NCBI GenBank assembly: GCA_002493835.1
Contig: DLAA01000017.1
Span: 26,284 to 90,283 of the forward strand
From: Lachnospiraceae bacterium UBA7060
GTDB lineage: Bacteria; Bacillota; Clostridia; Lachnospirales; Lachnospiraceae
Direction: 5' to 3'
DNA length: 64,000 nucleotides
Shown: one piece after another, positions 52,538-61,261 of the stretch
How the letters are laid out: the number at the start of each line of letters is the position of its first letter
How positions within the stretch are numbered: the first letter of the stretch is position 1
Position numbers and translations under genes: made by a program
The notes under the pieces: generated by a model
Seen by the model: the letters and a program-made list of their open reading frames with translations, nothing else
Databases searched by the model: none
Told to the model about the DNA's origin: nothing

Positions 52538-53050
52538 ATGAAACTTTCGCAGATAGAAGCTTTACAGATTGCGAAAAGAGTGGACGGCATTCTTCATGTT
52601 CCTGGGAACTATCAGGGCGGGAACCTGGAGATGACGATAGTAATTGACAATTCTTTGAGGTTAGAAGAGTTTCGGGACGCGGCAGCTGCGGTGGCAGGTG
52701 CCCTCAAGAGGAGCAGCGAAGTCTTTCGAAATGTTAGATTGAATTTGGTGTACTGGGGACAGGAAATCACAGTACATGTGGTGCCTATGGCAATGCTTTT
52801 GACGGGAGGCGCTTTTGCGGAATACGCTGATTGCCCTTGTAAAAAATATTATGAGGAATTATTTGCCTATCTGAAAAAGTTTCATGCAAGAAGCAAGGTG
52901 GTTCTGGTATTTGCAGATGGACAAAATGAAATTGCAAATATGCAGGCGGCGAAAGAGGCGCTTACTCCGTTTTTAAAAAATAAGCTTCTGCTGATTACGG
53001 ATCGCGTTGTGAGCGGTACGGCGCTTTTTCTGGGAAACGGATTGATTTAG
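52538..53050 (+). CDS. Conserved small protein, possible vWA-like fold
   Basis: A 170-residue soluble protein, not recognised with certainty. MTIVIDNSLRLEEFRDAAAAVAGALK followed by NVRLNLVYWG and KVVLVFADGQNEI has the alternating strand-helix order and an Asp-x-Ser start reminiscent of a von Willebrand A domain, but this is a weak visual match. ATG 52538 starts 4 bases after the surface-protein stop, so the pair is probably co-translated. It ends 42 bases before cas3 and is not a known CRISPR accessory. Confidence 0.5.
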   Translation: MKLSQIEALQIAKRVDGILHVPGNYQGGNLEMTIVIDNSLRLEEFRDAAAAVAGALKRSSEVFRNVRLNLVYWGQEITVHVVPMAMLLTGGAFAEYADCPCKKYYEELFAYLKKFHARSKVVLVFADGQNEIANMQAAKEALTPFLKNKLLLITDRVVSGTALFLGNGLI

Positions 53051-53092
53051 GCGATTGCGGTGATATATGGACAGAAAGGATAAAAATACGTT

Positions 53093-55531
53093 ATGATTGC
53101 GCATATTTCGGATGATGGACTTAACAGAGAAGAATCAGTGGCAGAGCACACACAAAAGACCGTTTTTTTATGTGACAGAAAAGGAAAACGGTGCGGGCTT
53201 TCCCAAGTCATGTCATTGTGCGCCGTTTTCCATGATATGGGGAAAAATAAAAAGAAATTTGATGATTATATACATGCGGATAACAGTTCTAAGAAGAAAT
53301 TGCGAGGAACGATTACACACGCATCAGCAGGGGCAAAGTGTATCTATGATAGGTATCATAATAGTTCTGGAAATGCAAAGTATATGGTTGAAATGATTTC
53401 TTACGCAGTAGCAGCGCATCATGGTCTGTTTGATTGCGTCAATACAGCACATATGGATCTTTTTTCCCAGAAGTTAAACAAGGTTGAGGATTACGAGGAG
53501 GTTTGCAGCCGTGCCGGAGAAGATTATCTGGATCAGTATGAGGTTGATACAATTTTTACAAATGCAGTGAATGAATTTGGTTTGATCTGGAATAAGGTTA
53601 AGACTCTTTTTGATGAATTGAAGCCTGTAATATGGTCTAAATATGCAAAAGATGCAGAGAAAGCAAAAGAAGCTTTAGCTGACTGCAGGCTTTTTCTATT
53701 GGCATGTCTGCAGCGTCTGATATTATCTATATTAATTGATTCGGATTGGGAAGCAACTTCGGATTTTATGAACCATGTCGATACGCTATCCAAACAAGAT
53801 GAATTTGATGCAAAAGAGATATTTGAGAAAGCAAAAAAGAACTTTGAGATATACATGAAAGGGAAGCAGAGCCCTATTAATGTATTGGGATTGACAGATA
53901 AGGAAAGGGAGATTTTCAGCGCGAGAAATTCATTACAGAAAGAATGTGAGGAATTTGCAAAATATCACTCGGGAATATATTGTTTACCAATTCCTACGGG
54001 TGGGGGAAAGACACTTAGCAGTCTTGCCTATGCATTAGAATTTTGTAAGCGGCATCCGGAAGTGGAACGTATTATCTATGTATCTCCTTATATCAGTATA
54101 ACGGAACAAAATGCACAAGTGTTCCGTGATGCGATAGGCAATGATCAATGGATACTGGAACACCACTCATCCGTTATAAGAAATGAGGCAGCAGAAAACG
54201 AAGATTATCGATGTAATCAATTCTCAAAATATGATATTAATTGGGAAGAGCCCTTTATATGTACGACATTTGTTCAGTTTATGAACACGCTTTTTTCAGA
54301 CAAAAGTGAGTCGATTCGACGAATGCACCGCCTTGTCAATTCGGTTGTGATAATTGACGAAGTCCAATCAATGCCATTAAAATGTATACATACATTTAAC
54401 TATATGATTAACTTCTTAAATGCGGTATGTAATACGGATATCATTTTATGTACCGCGACACAGCCGGCCTTGGAGGAGGCAGAATGCCCGATCCGCTACG
54501 GCGATCCCAAGTATATGATCAGAAATGTTGCCGACTGGTTTGTGAAGTTCGATCGGGTAAAAATCAATACTCCCAAGGCGGGTCAAAAATATACCTTTGA
54601 GGATCTTGGCAATGAAATTATAGAGCAGACAGAGGATTACCGGTCGATTCTGATCGTACTGAATACAAAATCGGCAGTGAGAAGTTTGTATGATATATTA
54701 AGAACACGGAATATCAATGTCGAATATCTTACGACCAATTTATGCGCTGAGCATAGAAGCGACAAGATCAAAACCATTAAGGGGATTCTTGAGGAGAAGG
54801 AGAAAAATATCGTTGTTGTCAGTACCAATCTGATTGAGGCGGGTGTGGATATTTCGTTTGCATGTGTATATCGTTCTATGGCGGGTCTGGACAATCTGGC
54901 ACAGACTGCGGGCAGGTGCAATAGAAATGGAGAAATGGAGTGTGGTGTGATAAATCTGATCAATCTGGAAGGCGAAAATACTGGGAACCTGGAGGAATTG
55001 CAGCAAAGTATAAGAGTGACGGAAAATGTGATATATCAATATGATAACAGCGGAAGGACTGACAGTCTTTTGCTGCCAAAATGGATGGATAAGTATTATA
55101 AGGATGTTTATTTCAATGCATCAGACAAAATGAATTTTCCAGTGGAAAAACTGGACACAAGTATTATGGAGCTTTTATCAACGGGATTTATTCCAGAAGA
55201 AAAAAAGAATTGCATGAATCAGGCATATAAAACAGCAGGACAGGCATACAGAGTCATAGATGATCGCTCCTTTGGTGTGATTGTGCCATATAAGCGTGGA
55301 GCGGAAATAATAAAGGCAATTCAGGAGACCACCAATATAGCAGACTTAAAAATTTATATCAGGCAGGCACAACGATACACCGTGAATGTAAGAGAAGGAC
55401 AGCTAAAAAAGCTGGAAGGGCTGATACAACTGGTAAGCGAAGAAATCCCCGGTCTTTATATGGCTGCGGCTCCTGGAGCTTACAACAGTGACTATGGAAT
55501 TACAGCGGAGTGGGAAACTCTTATATTCTGA
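53093..55531 (+). CDS. cas3: CRISPR-associated nuclease/helicase Cas3 (type I-C)
   Basis: An 812-residue effector nuclease. The N-terminal HD domain carries VFHDMGKNKKKF and AAHHGLFD metal ligands. The helicase core has Walker A PIPTGGGKTLSSLA (about residue 300), the DEAD-type box IIDEVQSMP (about 420), and motif VI NLAQTAGRCNRNG. It is recruited by the Cas5-Cas7-Cas8 complex and degrades invading DNA. HD and helicase parts are in one chain, as usual for I-C. First of seven cas genes in one direction; no strong promoter is seen in the 42 bases upstream. Confidence 0.95.
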   Translation: MIAHISDDGLNREESVAEHTQKTVFLCDRKGKRCGLSQVMSLCAVFHDMGKNKKKFDDYIHADNSSKKKLRGTITHASAGAKCIYDRYHNSSGNAKYMVEMISYAVAAHHGLFDCVNTAHMDLFSQKLNKVEDYEEVCSRAGEDYLDQYEVDTIFTNAVNEFGLIWNKVKTLFDELKPVIWSKYAKDAEKAKEALADCRLFLLACLQRLILSILIDSDWEATSDFMNHVDTLSKQDEFDAKEIFEKAKKNFEIYMKGKQSPINVLGLTDKEREIFSARNSLQKECEEFAKYHSGIYCLPIPTGGGKTLSSLAYALEFCKRHPEVERIIYVSPYISITEQNAQVFRDAIGNDQWILEHHSSVIRNEAAENEDYRCNQFSKYDINWEEPFICTTFVQFMNTLFSDKSESIRRMHRLVNSVVIIDEVQSMPLKCIHTFNYMINFLNAVCNTDIILCTATQPALEEAECPIRYGDPKYMIRNVADWFVKFDRVKINTPKAGQKYTFEDLGNEIIEQTEDYRSILIVLNTKSAVRSLYDILRTRNINVEYLTTNLCAEHRSDKIKTIKGILEEKEKNIVVVSTNLIEAGVDISFACVYRSMAGLDNLAQTAGRCNRNGEMECGVINLINLEGENTGNLEELQQSIRVTENVIYQYDNSGRTDSLLLPKWMDKYYKDVYFNASDKMNFPVEKLDTSIMELLSTGFIPEEKKNCMNQAYKTAGQAYRVIDDRSFGVIVPYKRGAEIIKAIQETTNIADLKIYIRQAQRYTVNVREGQLKKLEGLIQLVSEEIPGLYMAAAPGAYNSDYGITAEWETLIF

Positions 55532-55567
55532 GACAGATTACATATTTAGAGCGAAAGGAAGGAAAAC

Positions 55568-56323
55568 ATGGACAAGTCGAATATCATTGAATACAGTCTG
55601 TTTGGAAGATATGCGCTATTCACAGATCCATTGTCGAAGACAGGGGGAGAGAAGTGCAGCTATCAAATACCGACCTATCAAGCGCTGAAAGGGATAACAG
55701 AATCTATTTATTGGAAGCCTACTATTACGTGGTTCATTGACGAATGCCGCATCATGAATCCAATACAGACGGAATCTAAGGGGATGAGACCGATTAAATA
55801 TGGTGGTGGAAATGATCTGTCGTATTATACCTATTTGCGTAATGTGGAGTATCGGGTGAAAGCACATTTTGAATGGAATGAAAACCGCAATGACCTGGCA
55901 TACGACCGAAATGAAAATAAGCATTATGACATTGCCAGGAGAATGGTTGAGAGGGGAGGACGAAGGGACATTTTCTTAGGGGCAAGAGAATGTCAGGGAT
56001 ATGTGGAGCCATGTGATTTCATGGATGGTGAGGGGGCGTACGATAAGACCAACCTGTCGTTTGGCGTCATGGTACATGGAATTACCTATCCCGATGAGGC
56101 AGTCAGGCAGGAGGAAAAAGGGAAAATGACAGTGCGGCTGTGGAGCGCTCAGATGATAGACGGTATCATACATTTTCCGCGCCCTGAAGAGTGTGAGATA
56201 AGACATATTCTTAGAAAGGCGAAGCAGAAGCAGTTTGTGACGGGCGAAAACTTTACAGGACTTGAGGAATTTGAGGGAGGTGACTTGTTTGGCATGGTTA
56301 AAGACATTGGCCGAGACTTATGA
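55568..56323 (+). CDS. cas5c: Cas5c crRNA-processing endonuclease
   Basis: A 251-residue Cas5d/Cas5c protein, which in type I-C replaces Cas6 and cuts pre-crRNA. The residues matching the catalytic Tyr, Lys and His reported for Bacillus halodurans Cas5d are Tyr48 (SIYWKP) and Lys118-His119 (NENKHYD), with the same 70-residue spacing. An AAGGAAGG site precedes ATG 55568. The 3' end overlaps cas8c by about 35 bases. Confidence 0.93.
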   Translation: MDKSNIIEYSLFGRYALFTDPLSKTGGEKCSYQIPTYQALKGITESIYWKPTITWFIDECRIMNPIQTESKGMRPIKYGGGNDLSYYTYLRNVEYRVKAHFEWNENRNDLAYDRNENKHYDIARRMVERGGRRDIFLGARECQGYVEPCDFMDGEGAYDKTNLSFGVMVHGITYPDEAVRQEEKGKMTVRLWSAQMIDGIIHFPRPEECEIRHILRKAKQKQFVTGENFTGLEEFEGGDLFGMVKDIGRDL

Positions 56324-58211
56324 TGTATATACAGACCTGGCTGGAGTTGATAAGAATGGACAGGCTGTGTTGCTGCCGATTTCTCATTCAACATTTAACG
56401 CGCAGATTGAAGTGACAATTGATTTAGACGGTAATTTCAAGAATTCAAAAAAACTGGACAAGGGCAGTGATGTGGTAACGATCATTCCGGTCACGGAGGA
56501 TTCGGCTGCAAGGAGCAGCGGCATTGCTCCGCATCCCTTGTGTGATAAGCTATGTTATATTGCAGGTGATTATACATTCTATACAGGTGACAATAAAGAA
56601 AAATATTATGAAGCATATATGGAACAGCTTCGGGACTGGGTAGAGTCGAATGATACACATCCTATGGCAAAGGCGGTATATCAATATCTGGGAAAGAAAT
56701 CTTTGATACGCGATTTGGTAACAAACGCGGTCTTAGAGCTGGATGATGGGGACAAACTCACAGACCGTGTAAAAATTCAGGGTCTAGGGCAGACCGGGGC
56801 TAATGTAAGGTTTATCGTCTGGGGCAGTGATATGCCGCAGGAAGTTTGGAAAAATCAGGAGCTGTATAAAAAGTATGGCGAGTACTATCAGAAAAAGGCA
56901 GGAGAAAAACATCTGTGTTATTTGTCCGGAAAGATAGAATCCTGTTCAGATAAGCATCCGTCCAAGATACGAAACAGTGCTGATAAGGCGAAACTGATTT
57001 CGGGAAACGATGAATCCGGTTTTACTTACCGCGGGCGTTTTACGGCAAAGGAGCAGGCAGTTTCAGTCGGATATGATACATCTCAGAAAGCGCATAATGC
57101 GTTGCGATGGCTTATTCAGAAACAGGGGTATACGCGGGATGAGTCAGCAATTATCTGCTGGATGGTAAACAGGGATATGAAGGTTCCGGACATTTTGAAG
57201 GACTCTGTCAATGCTTACAGAGATATTGATGATTTCGACTTTGACAGTTTTGATGAAGACGAGAAACCGGTTGTAAATAGACATGATACCGGGAAAAATT
57301 TCGCACAACAGTTTAACAATGCGATAAATGGATATTTCAGTAAAATTAAAATGGATGACAAAATTGCAATCATAGCATTGGATGCGGCCACCACCGGGCG
57401 GCTTTCCGTTGTATATTATGATGAAATGGGCGGCAGACAATACACTGACGCAATTTTAAATTGGCAGCAGCATTGCAGGTGGCGCAGGACTGTAAGAATG
57501 GAGCAATCAGGGGATGACATACGCAGAGTCACCTGTGAGTGCACACCGGCACCTAGGGATATGGCGCTTGCGGCATTCGGCATAGAACGGTCTGGAAGGC
57601 TGGAAGCTGACAGCAAACTGATCAGGGCAACGGTGAAGAGACTGCTTCCATGTATTACCCAGATAGGAATAAGAATTCCGGCTGATATCATCAGGGCGGC
57701 GGCTCGGCGTGCATCTATGCCGCAGACGATGGTTGATTATGTATGGTACAATGACGTGCTGTGCGTTGTATGTGCGATGATACGATTTAACTATGAGGAG
57801 GAGAATATTACAATGGATAATTTCCTGAGTGACAACGTGAGCGATCGAAACGTTCTGTTTGGAAGACTACTGGCAGTATATGATTACATGGAGCAGCGCG
57901 CTATGTTTGAGTATGACGAGAATGGCAAAGTGAGAGACAGGCGGACTACGAATGCAAAGCGTTATTGGAATGCGTACAGCAGCAGACCAGCTAAAACAGC
58001 AAAGACGATCAAACAAAATTTGATTTCTTACGAAAAAAAACTCAGTGATTTTGAACTGAGAAAGTTTGAAGAATGGACGGGAGAGATCATGGTCTATCTG
58101 GCGGCAAATGGGTTTGATAATACGGCGCTTTCAGAATTATATTTACCGGGATATTATCAGCAGATGGAATATATGAAAAAAGAGTTTCAAAAAAAGAACG
58201 AGGAGGAATAG
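56289..58211 (+). CDS. cas8c: Cas8c (Csd1) large subunit of type I-C Cascade
   Basis: A 640-residue large subunit that recognises the PAM and stabilises the R-loop. TTG 56289 is chosen as start: GAGGGAGG at 56273-56280 is spaced 8 bases from it, and it gives the family-typical beginning (M)AWLKTLAETYDVY. GTG 56280 overlaps the ribosome site, and TTG 56262 lacks one. The C-terminal 132 residues are probably also made separately as Cas11c. Confidence 0.9.
   Translation: MAWLKTLAETYDVYTDLAGVDKNGQAVLLPISHSTFNAQIEVTIDLDGNFKNSKKLDKGSDVVTIIPVTEDSAARSSGIAPHPLCDKLCYIAGDYTFYTGDNKEKYYEAYMEQLRDWVESNDTHPMAKAVYQYLGKKSLIRDLVTNAVLELDDGDKLTDRVKIQGLGQTGANVRFIVWGSDMPQEVWKNQELYKKYGEYYQKKAGEKHLCYLSGKIESCSDKHPSKIRNSADKAKLISGNDESGFTYRGRFTAKEQAVSVGYDTSQKAHNALRWLIQKQGYTRDESAIICWMVNRDMKVPDILKDSVNAYRDIDDFDFDSFDEDEKPVVNRHDTGKNFAQQFNNAINGYFSKIKMDDKIAIIALDAATTGRLSVVYYDEMGGRQYTDAILNWQQHCRWRRTVRMEQSGDDIRRVTCECTPAPRDMALAAFGIERSGRLEADSKLIRATVKRLLPCITQIGIRIPADIIRAAARRASMPQTMVDYVWYNDVLCVVCAMIRFNYEEENITMDNFLSDNVSDRNVLFGRLLAVYDYMEQRAMFEYDENGKVRDRRTTNAKRYWNAYSSRPAKTAKTIKQNLISYEKKLSDFELRKFEEWTGEIMVYLAANGFDNTALSELYLPGYYQQMEYMKKEFQKKNEEE
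57813..58211 (+). CDS. cas11c: Cas11c small subunit, internal start within cas8c
   Basis: An in-frame ATG at 57813 is preceded by GAGGAGGAG at 57795-57803, one of the best ribosome sites in the locus although it lies inside a gene. It would yield a 132-residue, largely helical protein beginning MDNFLSDNVSDRN and identical to the cas8c C-terminus. Type I-C systems are known to make their small subunit Cas11c this way, with a similar size. No separate small-subunit gene exists in the operon, which fits. Translation from this site has not been shown for this organism. Confidence 0.7.
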   Translation: MDNFLSDNVSDRNVLFGRLLAVYDYMEQRAMFEYDENGKVRDRRTTNAKRYWNAYSSRPAKTAKTIKQNLISYEKKLSDFELRKFEEWTGEIMVYLAANGFDNTALSELYLPGYYQQMEYMKKEFQKKNEEE

Positions 58212-58214
58212 AAG

Positions 58215-59066
58215 ATGAGTGAATTTACAAACAAAATCGATTTTGAAGTACTGGTTATGGTAAAAAATGCGAATCCGAACGGAGATCCGTTAAATGGAAA
58301 CAGACCGCGTGAGACATATGATGGATTTGGTGAAATATCAGATGTATGTATTAAACGTAAGATCAGGAACAGGCTGCAGGATATGGGCGAGAATATTTTC
58401 GTACAGAGCGATGAGCGCTCGGACGACGGATGTAAGAGCCTTGCAGATAGGGCGAAAAATAATGAGATGATGCAAAAAGCATTAAAAGGCAAAGATAAAG
58501 ATGCCTATGCAAAGGCGGCATGTGAGACATGGATGGATGTCCGCAGCTTTGGGCAGGTGTTTGCATTTAAGGATGACAGCGTGTCTGTGGGCGTGAGGGG
58601 ACCGGTTTCTGTCCATTCTGCGTTTAGTGTACTGCCCATATCAATTGACAGTATGCAGATAACGAAAAGCGTTAACAGTGAAACGGTTAAAGAGGGAAAA
58701 AAGTCTTCAGATACAATGGGAATGAAACACAAAATATACTCGGCATTGTATATAGTTAAAGGCAGTATTAATCATCAACTTGCCGAAAAGACAGGGTTTA
58801 GCGATGAAGATGCCGAAAAGATCAAAGAGGCTTTACGCACGCTGTTTGTCAATGATAGTTCTTCAGCAAGACCTGATGGAAGTATGGAAGTGTGTAAAGT
58901 ATATTGGTGGAGACACAATTGCCCTATGGGGCAATACTCCTCTGCAAAAGTTCACAGACTGATAACGGTTACCGCGAAAGTGGATGATCCAAAAGAGTTT
59001 GAGGACTACGATATAAAGGTTGATTCGTTACCGAATTTGGAACTGGAAGAGATAGAGGGTATTTAA
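58215..59066 (+). CDS. cas7c: Cas7c (Csd2) backbone subunit
   Basis: A 283-residue Cas7 protein that coats the crRNA. The N-terminus DFEVLVMVKNANPNGDPLNGNRPR is the typical Csd2 start (cited as a pattern: VKNANPNGDPLNGN). SFGQVFAF, GVRGPVSVHSAFSV and CKVYWWRHNCPMGQYSSA are also typical. It begins 3 bases after cas8c and ends 2 bases before cas4, so expression is tightly linked. Confidence 0.95.
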   Translation: MSEFTNKIDFEVLVMVKNANPNGDPLNGNRPRETYDGFGEISDVCIKRKIRNRLQDMGENIFVQSDERSDDGCKSLADRAKNNEMMQKALKGKDKDAYAKAACETWMDVRSFGQVFAFKDDSVSVGVRGPVSVHSAFSVLPISIDSMQITKSVNSETVKEGKKSSDTMGMKHKIYSALYIVKGSINHQLAEKTGFSDEDAEKIKEALRTLFVNDSSSARPDGSMEVCKVYWWRHNCPMGQYSSAKVHRLITVTAKVDDPKEFEDYDIKVDSLPNLELEEIEGI

Positions 59067-59068
59067 TC

Positions 59069-59734
59069 ATGTATGCAGAAGAAGATTACCTGATGCTTTC
59101 GGGAATTCAGCATTTTGCATTTTGTAGAAGGCAGTGGGCATTGATACATATCGAACAGCAGTGGGCCGAAAACTATAGGACAACAGCAGGCGAATTAATG
59201 CATAAGAAAGCGCATGATGAGGGAGCTTTTGAAAAAAGGGGCAGTTTGTTGACTGTCCGGGGATTGCGTATTTGTTCACGAGAGCTTGGACTGAGCGGGC
59301 AGTGTGATGTCGTCGAATTTCATCAGGATGAAAATGGTATAGAATTATTCGGATATGATGGAAAATGGATTCCTGTGCCTGTCGAATATAAGCATGGAGA
59401 GCCTAAAGAATATAATGCAGATGAATTGCAGCTCTGCGCCCAGGCAATTTGTCTTGAAGAAATGTTTCAGACAGACATAATGGAAGGGTATTTATTTTAC
59501 GGCGAAAGCAGACGGCGCAGCCATGTGGAATTTGCAGACAGCCTTCGGGAAGAAGTGAAAATGACAGTTAGAGAAATGCATGAATTATTTCAAAGAGGAT
59601 ATACACCCAATGTGAAACCTGCCAAGCGATGCAGGGCATGTTCGCTGGAAAACCTGTGTGTTCCGAAACTATGTAAGACAATGAAAGTCAGAAAATATAT
59701 TGAACAAAATATTGCGGCAAAAGATTATGTATAA
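59069..59734 (+). CDS. cas4: Cas4 exonuclease
   Basis: A 221-residue RecB-like, iron-sulfur Cas4 that trims prespacers and helps select PAM-containing ends. The cluster Cys residues are in FCRRQWALIH near the N-terminus and CRACSLENLCVPKLC at the C-terminus. Nuclease motifs are GQCDVVEF, PVEYKHGEP (Glu-x-Lys) and DELQLCAQA. Lies between cas7 and cas1, as in most I-C loci. Confidence 0.94.
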   Translation: MYAEEDYLMLSGIQHFAFCRRQWALIHIEQQWAENYRTTAGELMHKKAHDEGAFEKRGSLLTVRGLRICSRELGLSGQCDVVEFHQDENGIELFGYDGKWIPVPVEYKHGEPKEYNADELQLCAQAICLEEMFQTDIMEGYLFYGESRRRSHVEFADSLREEVKMTVREMHELFQRGYTPNVKPAKRCRACSLENLCVPKLCKTMKVRKYIEQNIAAKDYV

Positions 59735-59766
59735 TCACCTTTTGTGGTTATATCAGGAGTACGGAT

Positions 59767-60798
59767 ATGCGGAAATTATTAAACACTTTATATGTTATGA
59801 CAGAGAGCTGTTATTTGACGCTTGACGGTGAAAACATTGTGATACAGGATGGAGAGAAAACACTTGGCAGATTTCCACTTCATACATTGGAGAACATCAT
59901 ATGCTTCACATATAAGGGAGCAAGCCCGGCGTTGATGGGTGCCTGTGCGGAGCGAAAGATTGGAATGAGTTTTTATTCTCCAAGGGGAGTATTTTTAGCA
60001 AGAGTTGTCGGAAAAGAATATGGAAATGTGTTACTTAGAAAGGAACAATACCGTATATCTGACGATGAGAACAAGAGCATTGTATATGCAAAAAATATGA
60101 TAGTTGGTAAAGTTTTTAACGCCAGGTGGAGCATCGAGCGTACATTGCGTGATCATGCATATCGCGTTGATGCTGAAAGACTTAAATGCGTATCCAATAT
60201 TCTATATGACACATTGCCAAAAATAGATGGAACAGGGCGGTTAGATGAACTTCGAGGTATAGAGGGCAAAGCTGCCATGCAGTATTTTTCGGTATTTAAT
60301 GATATGATATTAAACCAGAAAGAGGATTTTAAATTTATTACAAGAAATCGCAGACCACCGCTGGACAATATCAATGCAATATTATCATTTGCCTATACGG
60401 TACTTGCAGGGGATTGTGCGAATGCGCTATCCAGTGTCGGATTGGATCCATATGTAGGATTTATGCACGGTGATAGGCCAGGGCGGACTTCTCTTGCACT
60501 TGATCTAATGGAAGAACTAAGACCGATTATGGCGGACAGGTTTGTTTTAACGTTAATCAACACGAAGGCGGTTCAAGCAAATCATTTTGAAAAGCAAAAG
60601 GATAGTGCAGTTCTCTTAAATGAAGATGGCAGGAAAGTTTTTTTTAATGCATGGCAGAATCATAAAAAGGAAAGCATAACACATCCGTATTTAAAAGAAA
60701 AAATAGAATGGGGATTGGTTCCCTATGTGCAGGCGCTTTTGCTTGCCAGAACTGTTCGGGGTGATATTGAAGAATATCCGCCGTTTTTATGGAAGTAG
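59767..60798 (+). CDS. cas1: Cas1 integrase
   Basis: A 343-residue integrase. Catalytic residues are visible in DELRGIEGKAAMQYF (Glu) and VGFMHGDRPGRTSLALDLMEE (His, with the following acidic residues). It forms the spacer-acquisition complex with Cas2. The length is typical for type I-C. It ends 8 bases before cas2. Confidence 0.96.
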   Translation: MRKLLNTLYVMTESCYLTLDGENIVIQDGEKTLGRFPLHTLENIICFTYKGASPALMGACAERKIGMSFYSPRGVFLARVVGKEYGNVLLRKEQYRISDDENKSIVYAKNMIVGKVFNARWSIERTLRDHAYRVDAERLKCVSNILYDTLPKIDGTGRLDELRGIEGKAAMQYFSVFNDMILNQKEDFKFITRNRRPPLDNINAILSFAYTVLAGDCANALSSVGLDPYVGFMHGDRPGRTSLALDLMEELRPIMADRFVLTLINTKAVQANHFEKQKDSAVLLNEDGRKVFFNAWQNHKKESITHPYLKEKIEWGLVPYVQALLLARTVRGDIEEYPPFLWK

Positions 60799-60806
60799 GT
60801 GTTTAA

Positions 60807-61097
60807 ATGTTAGTGTTAATCACATATGATGTTTCTACCCAGAATGCCGCTGGAAAGGCGCGTCTTCGCAAAGTTGCTAAAGAGTGTGTTAATTACGGGC
60901 AGAGAGTTCAAAATTCTGTATTCGAATGTGTTTTGGATGCTTCACAGTTATTACTATTAAAGGATCGCCTTGTGTCATTAATTAATGAGAATGAGGATAG
61001 TCTGCGTTTTTATTATCTGGGAAATAATTACAAAACGAAGGTTGAACATTTTGGAAGTAAGACTTCTTATGATGCGGAAGGTATTTTGATGATATAG
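60807..61097 (+). CDS. cas2: Cas2
   Basis: A 96-residue ferredoxin-fold partner of Cas1. LVLITYDVSTQNAAGKARLRKV begins the protein (pattern ITYDVST), with the conserved Asp, and GQRVQNSVFECVLD follows. The C-terminus ends next to the leader, the normal type I-C order. Confidence 0.95.
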   Translation: MLVLITYDVSTQNAAGKARLRKVAKECVNYGQRVQNSVFECVLDASQLLLLKDRLVSLINENEDSLRFYYLGNNYKTKVEHFGSKTSYDAEGILMI

Positions 61098-61261
61098 GCT
61101 GGTGCGAGACATAAGCTAACATGAAATGTCGGAAAGGTTCGCACCGTGAAAAATGGTGAAGCGTGGGAAATTTTGTGTTTGTATGGAACAAATATGCTTG
61201 CGGTTTGGTGAAATTACACAAATAGAGATTTATATGTCGTACAAAATATGTCTGTTTTAGT
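61098..61261 (+). promoter_or_regulatory. CRISPR leader with inverted repeat
   Basis: The 164 bases between cas2 and the first repeat. GGTGCGA-GACAT (61101-61112) is mirrored by ATGTC (61126-61130) and TCGCACC (61139-61145), forming an interrupted hairpin. The remainder is A/T rich with TTTTGTGTTTG and TGTCTGTTTTAGT just before the first repeat. The leader should carry the array promoter and Cas1-Cas2 docking signals. Confidence 0.7.
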
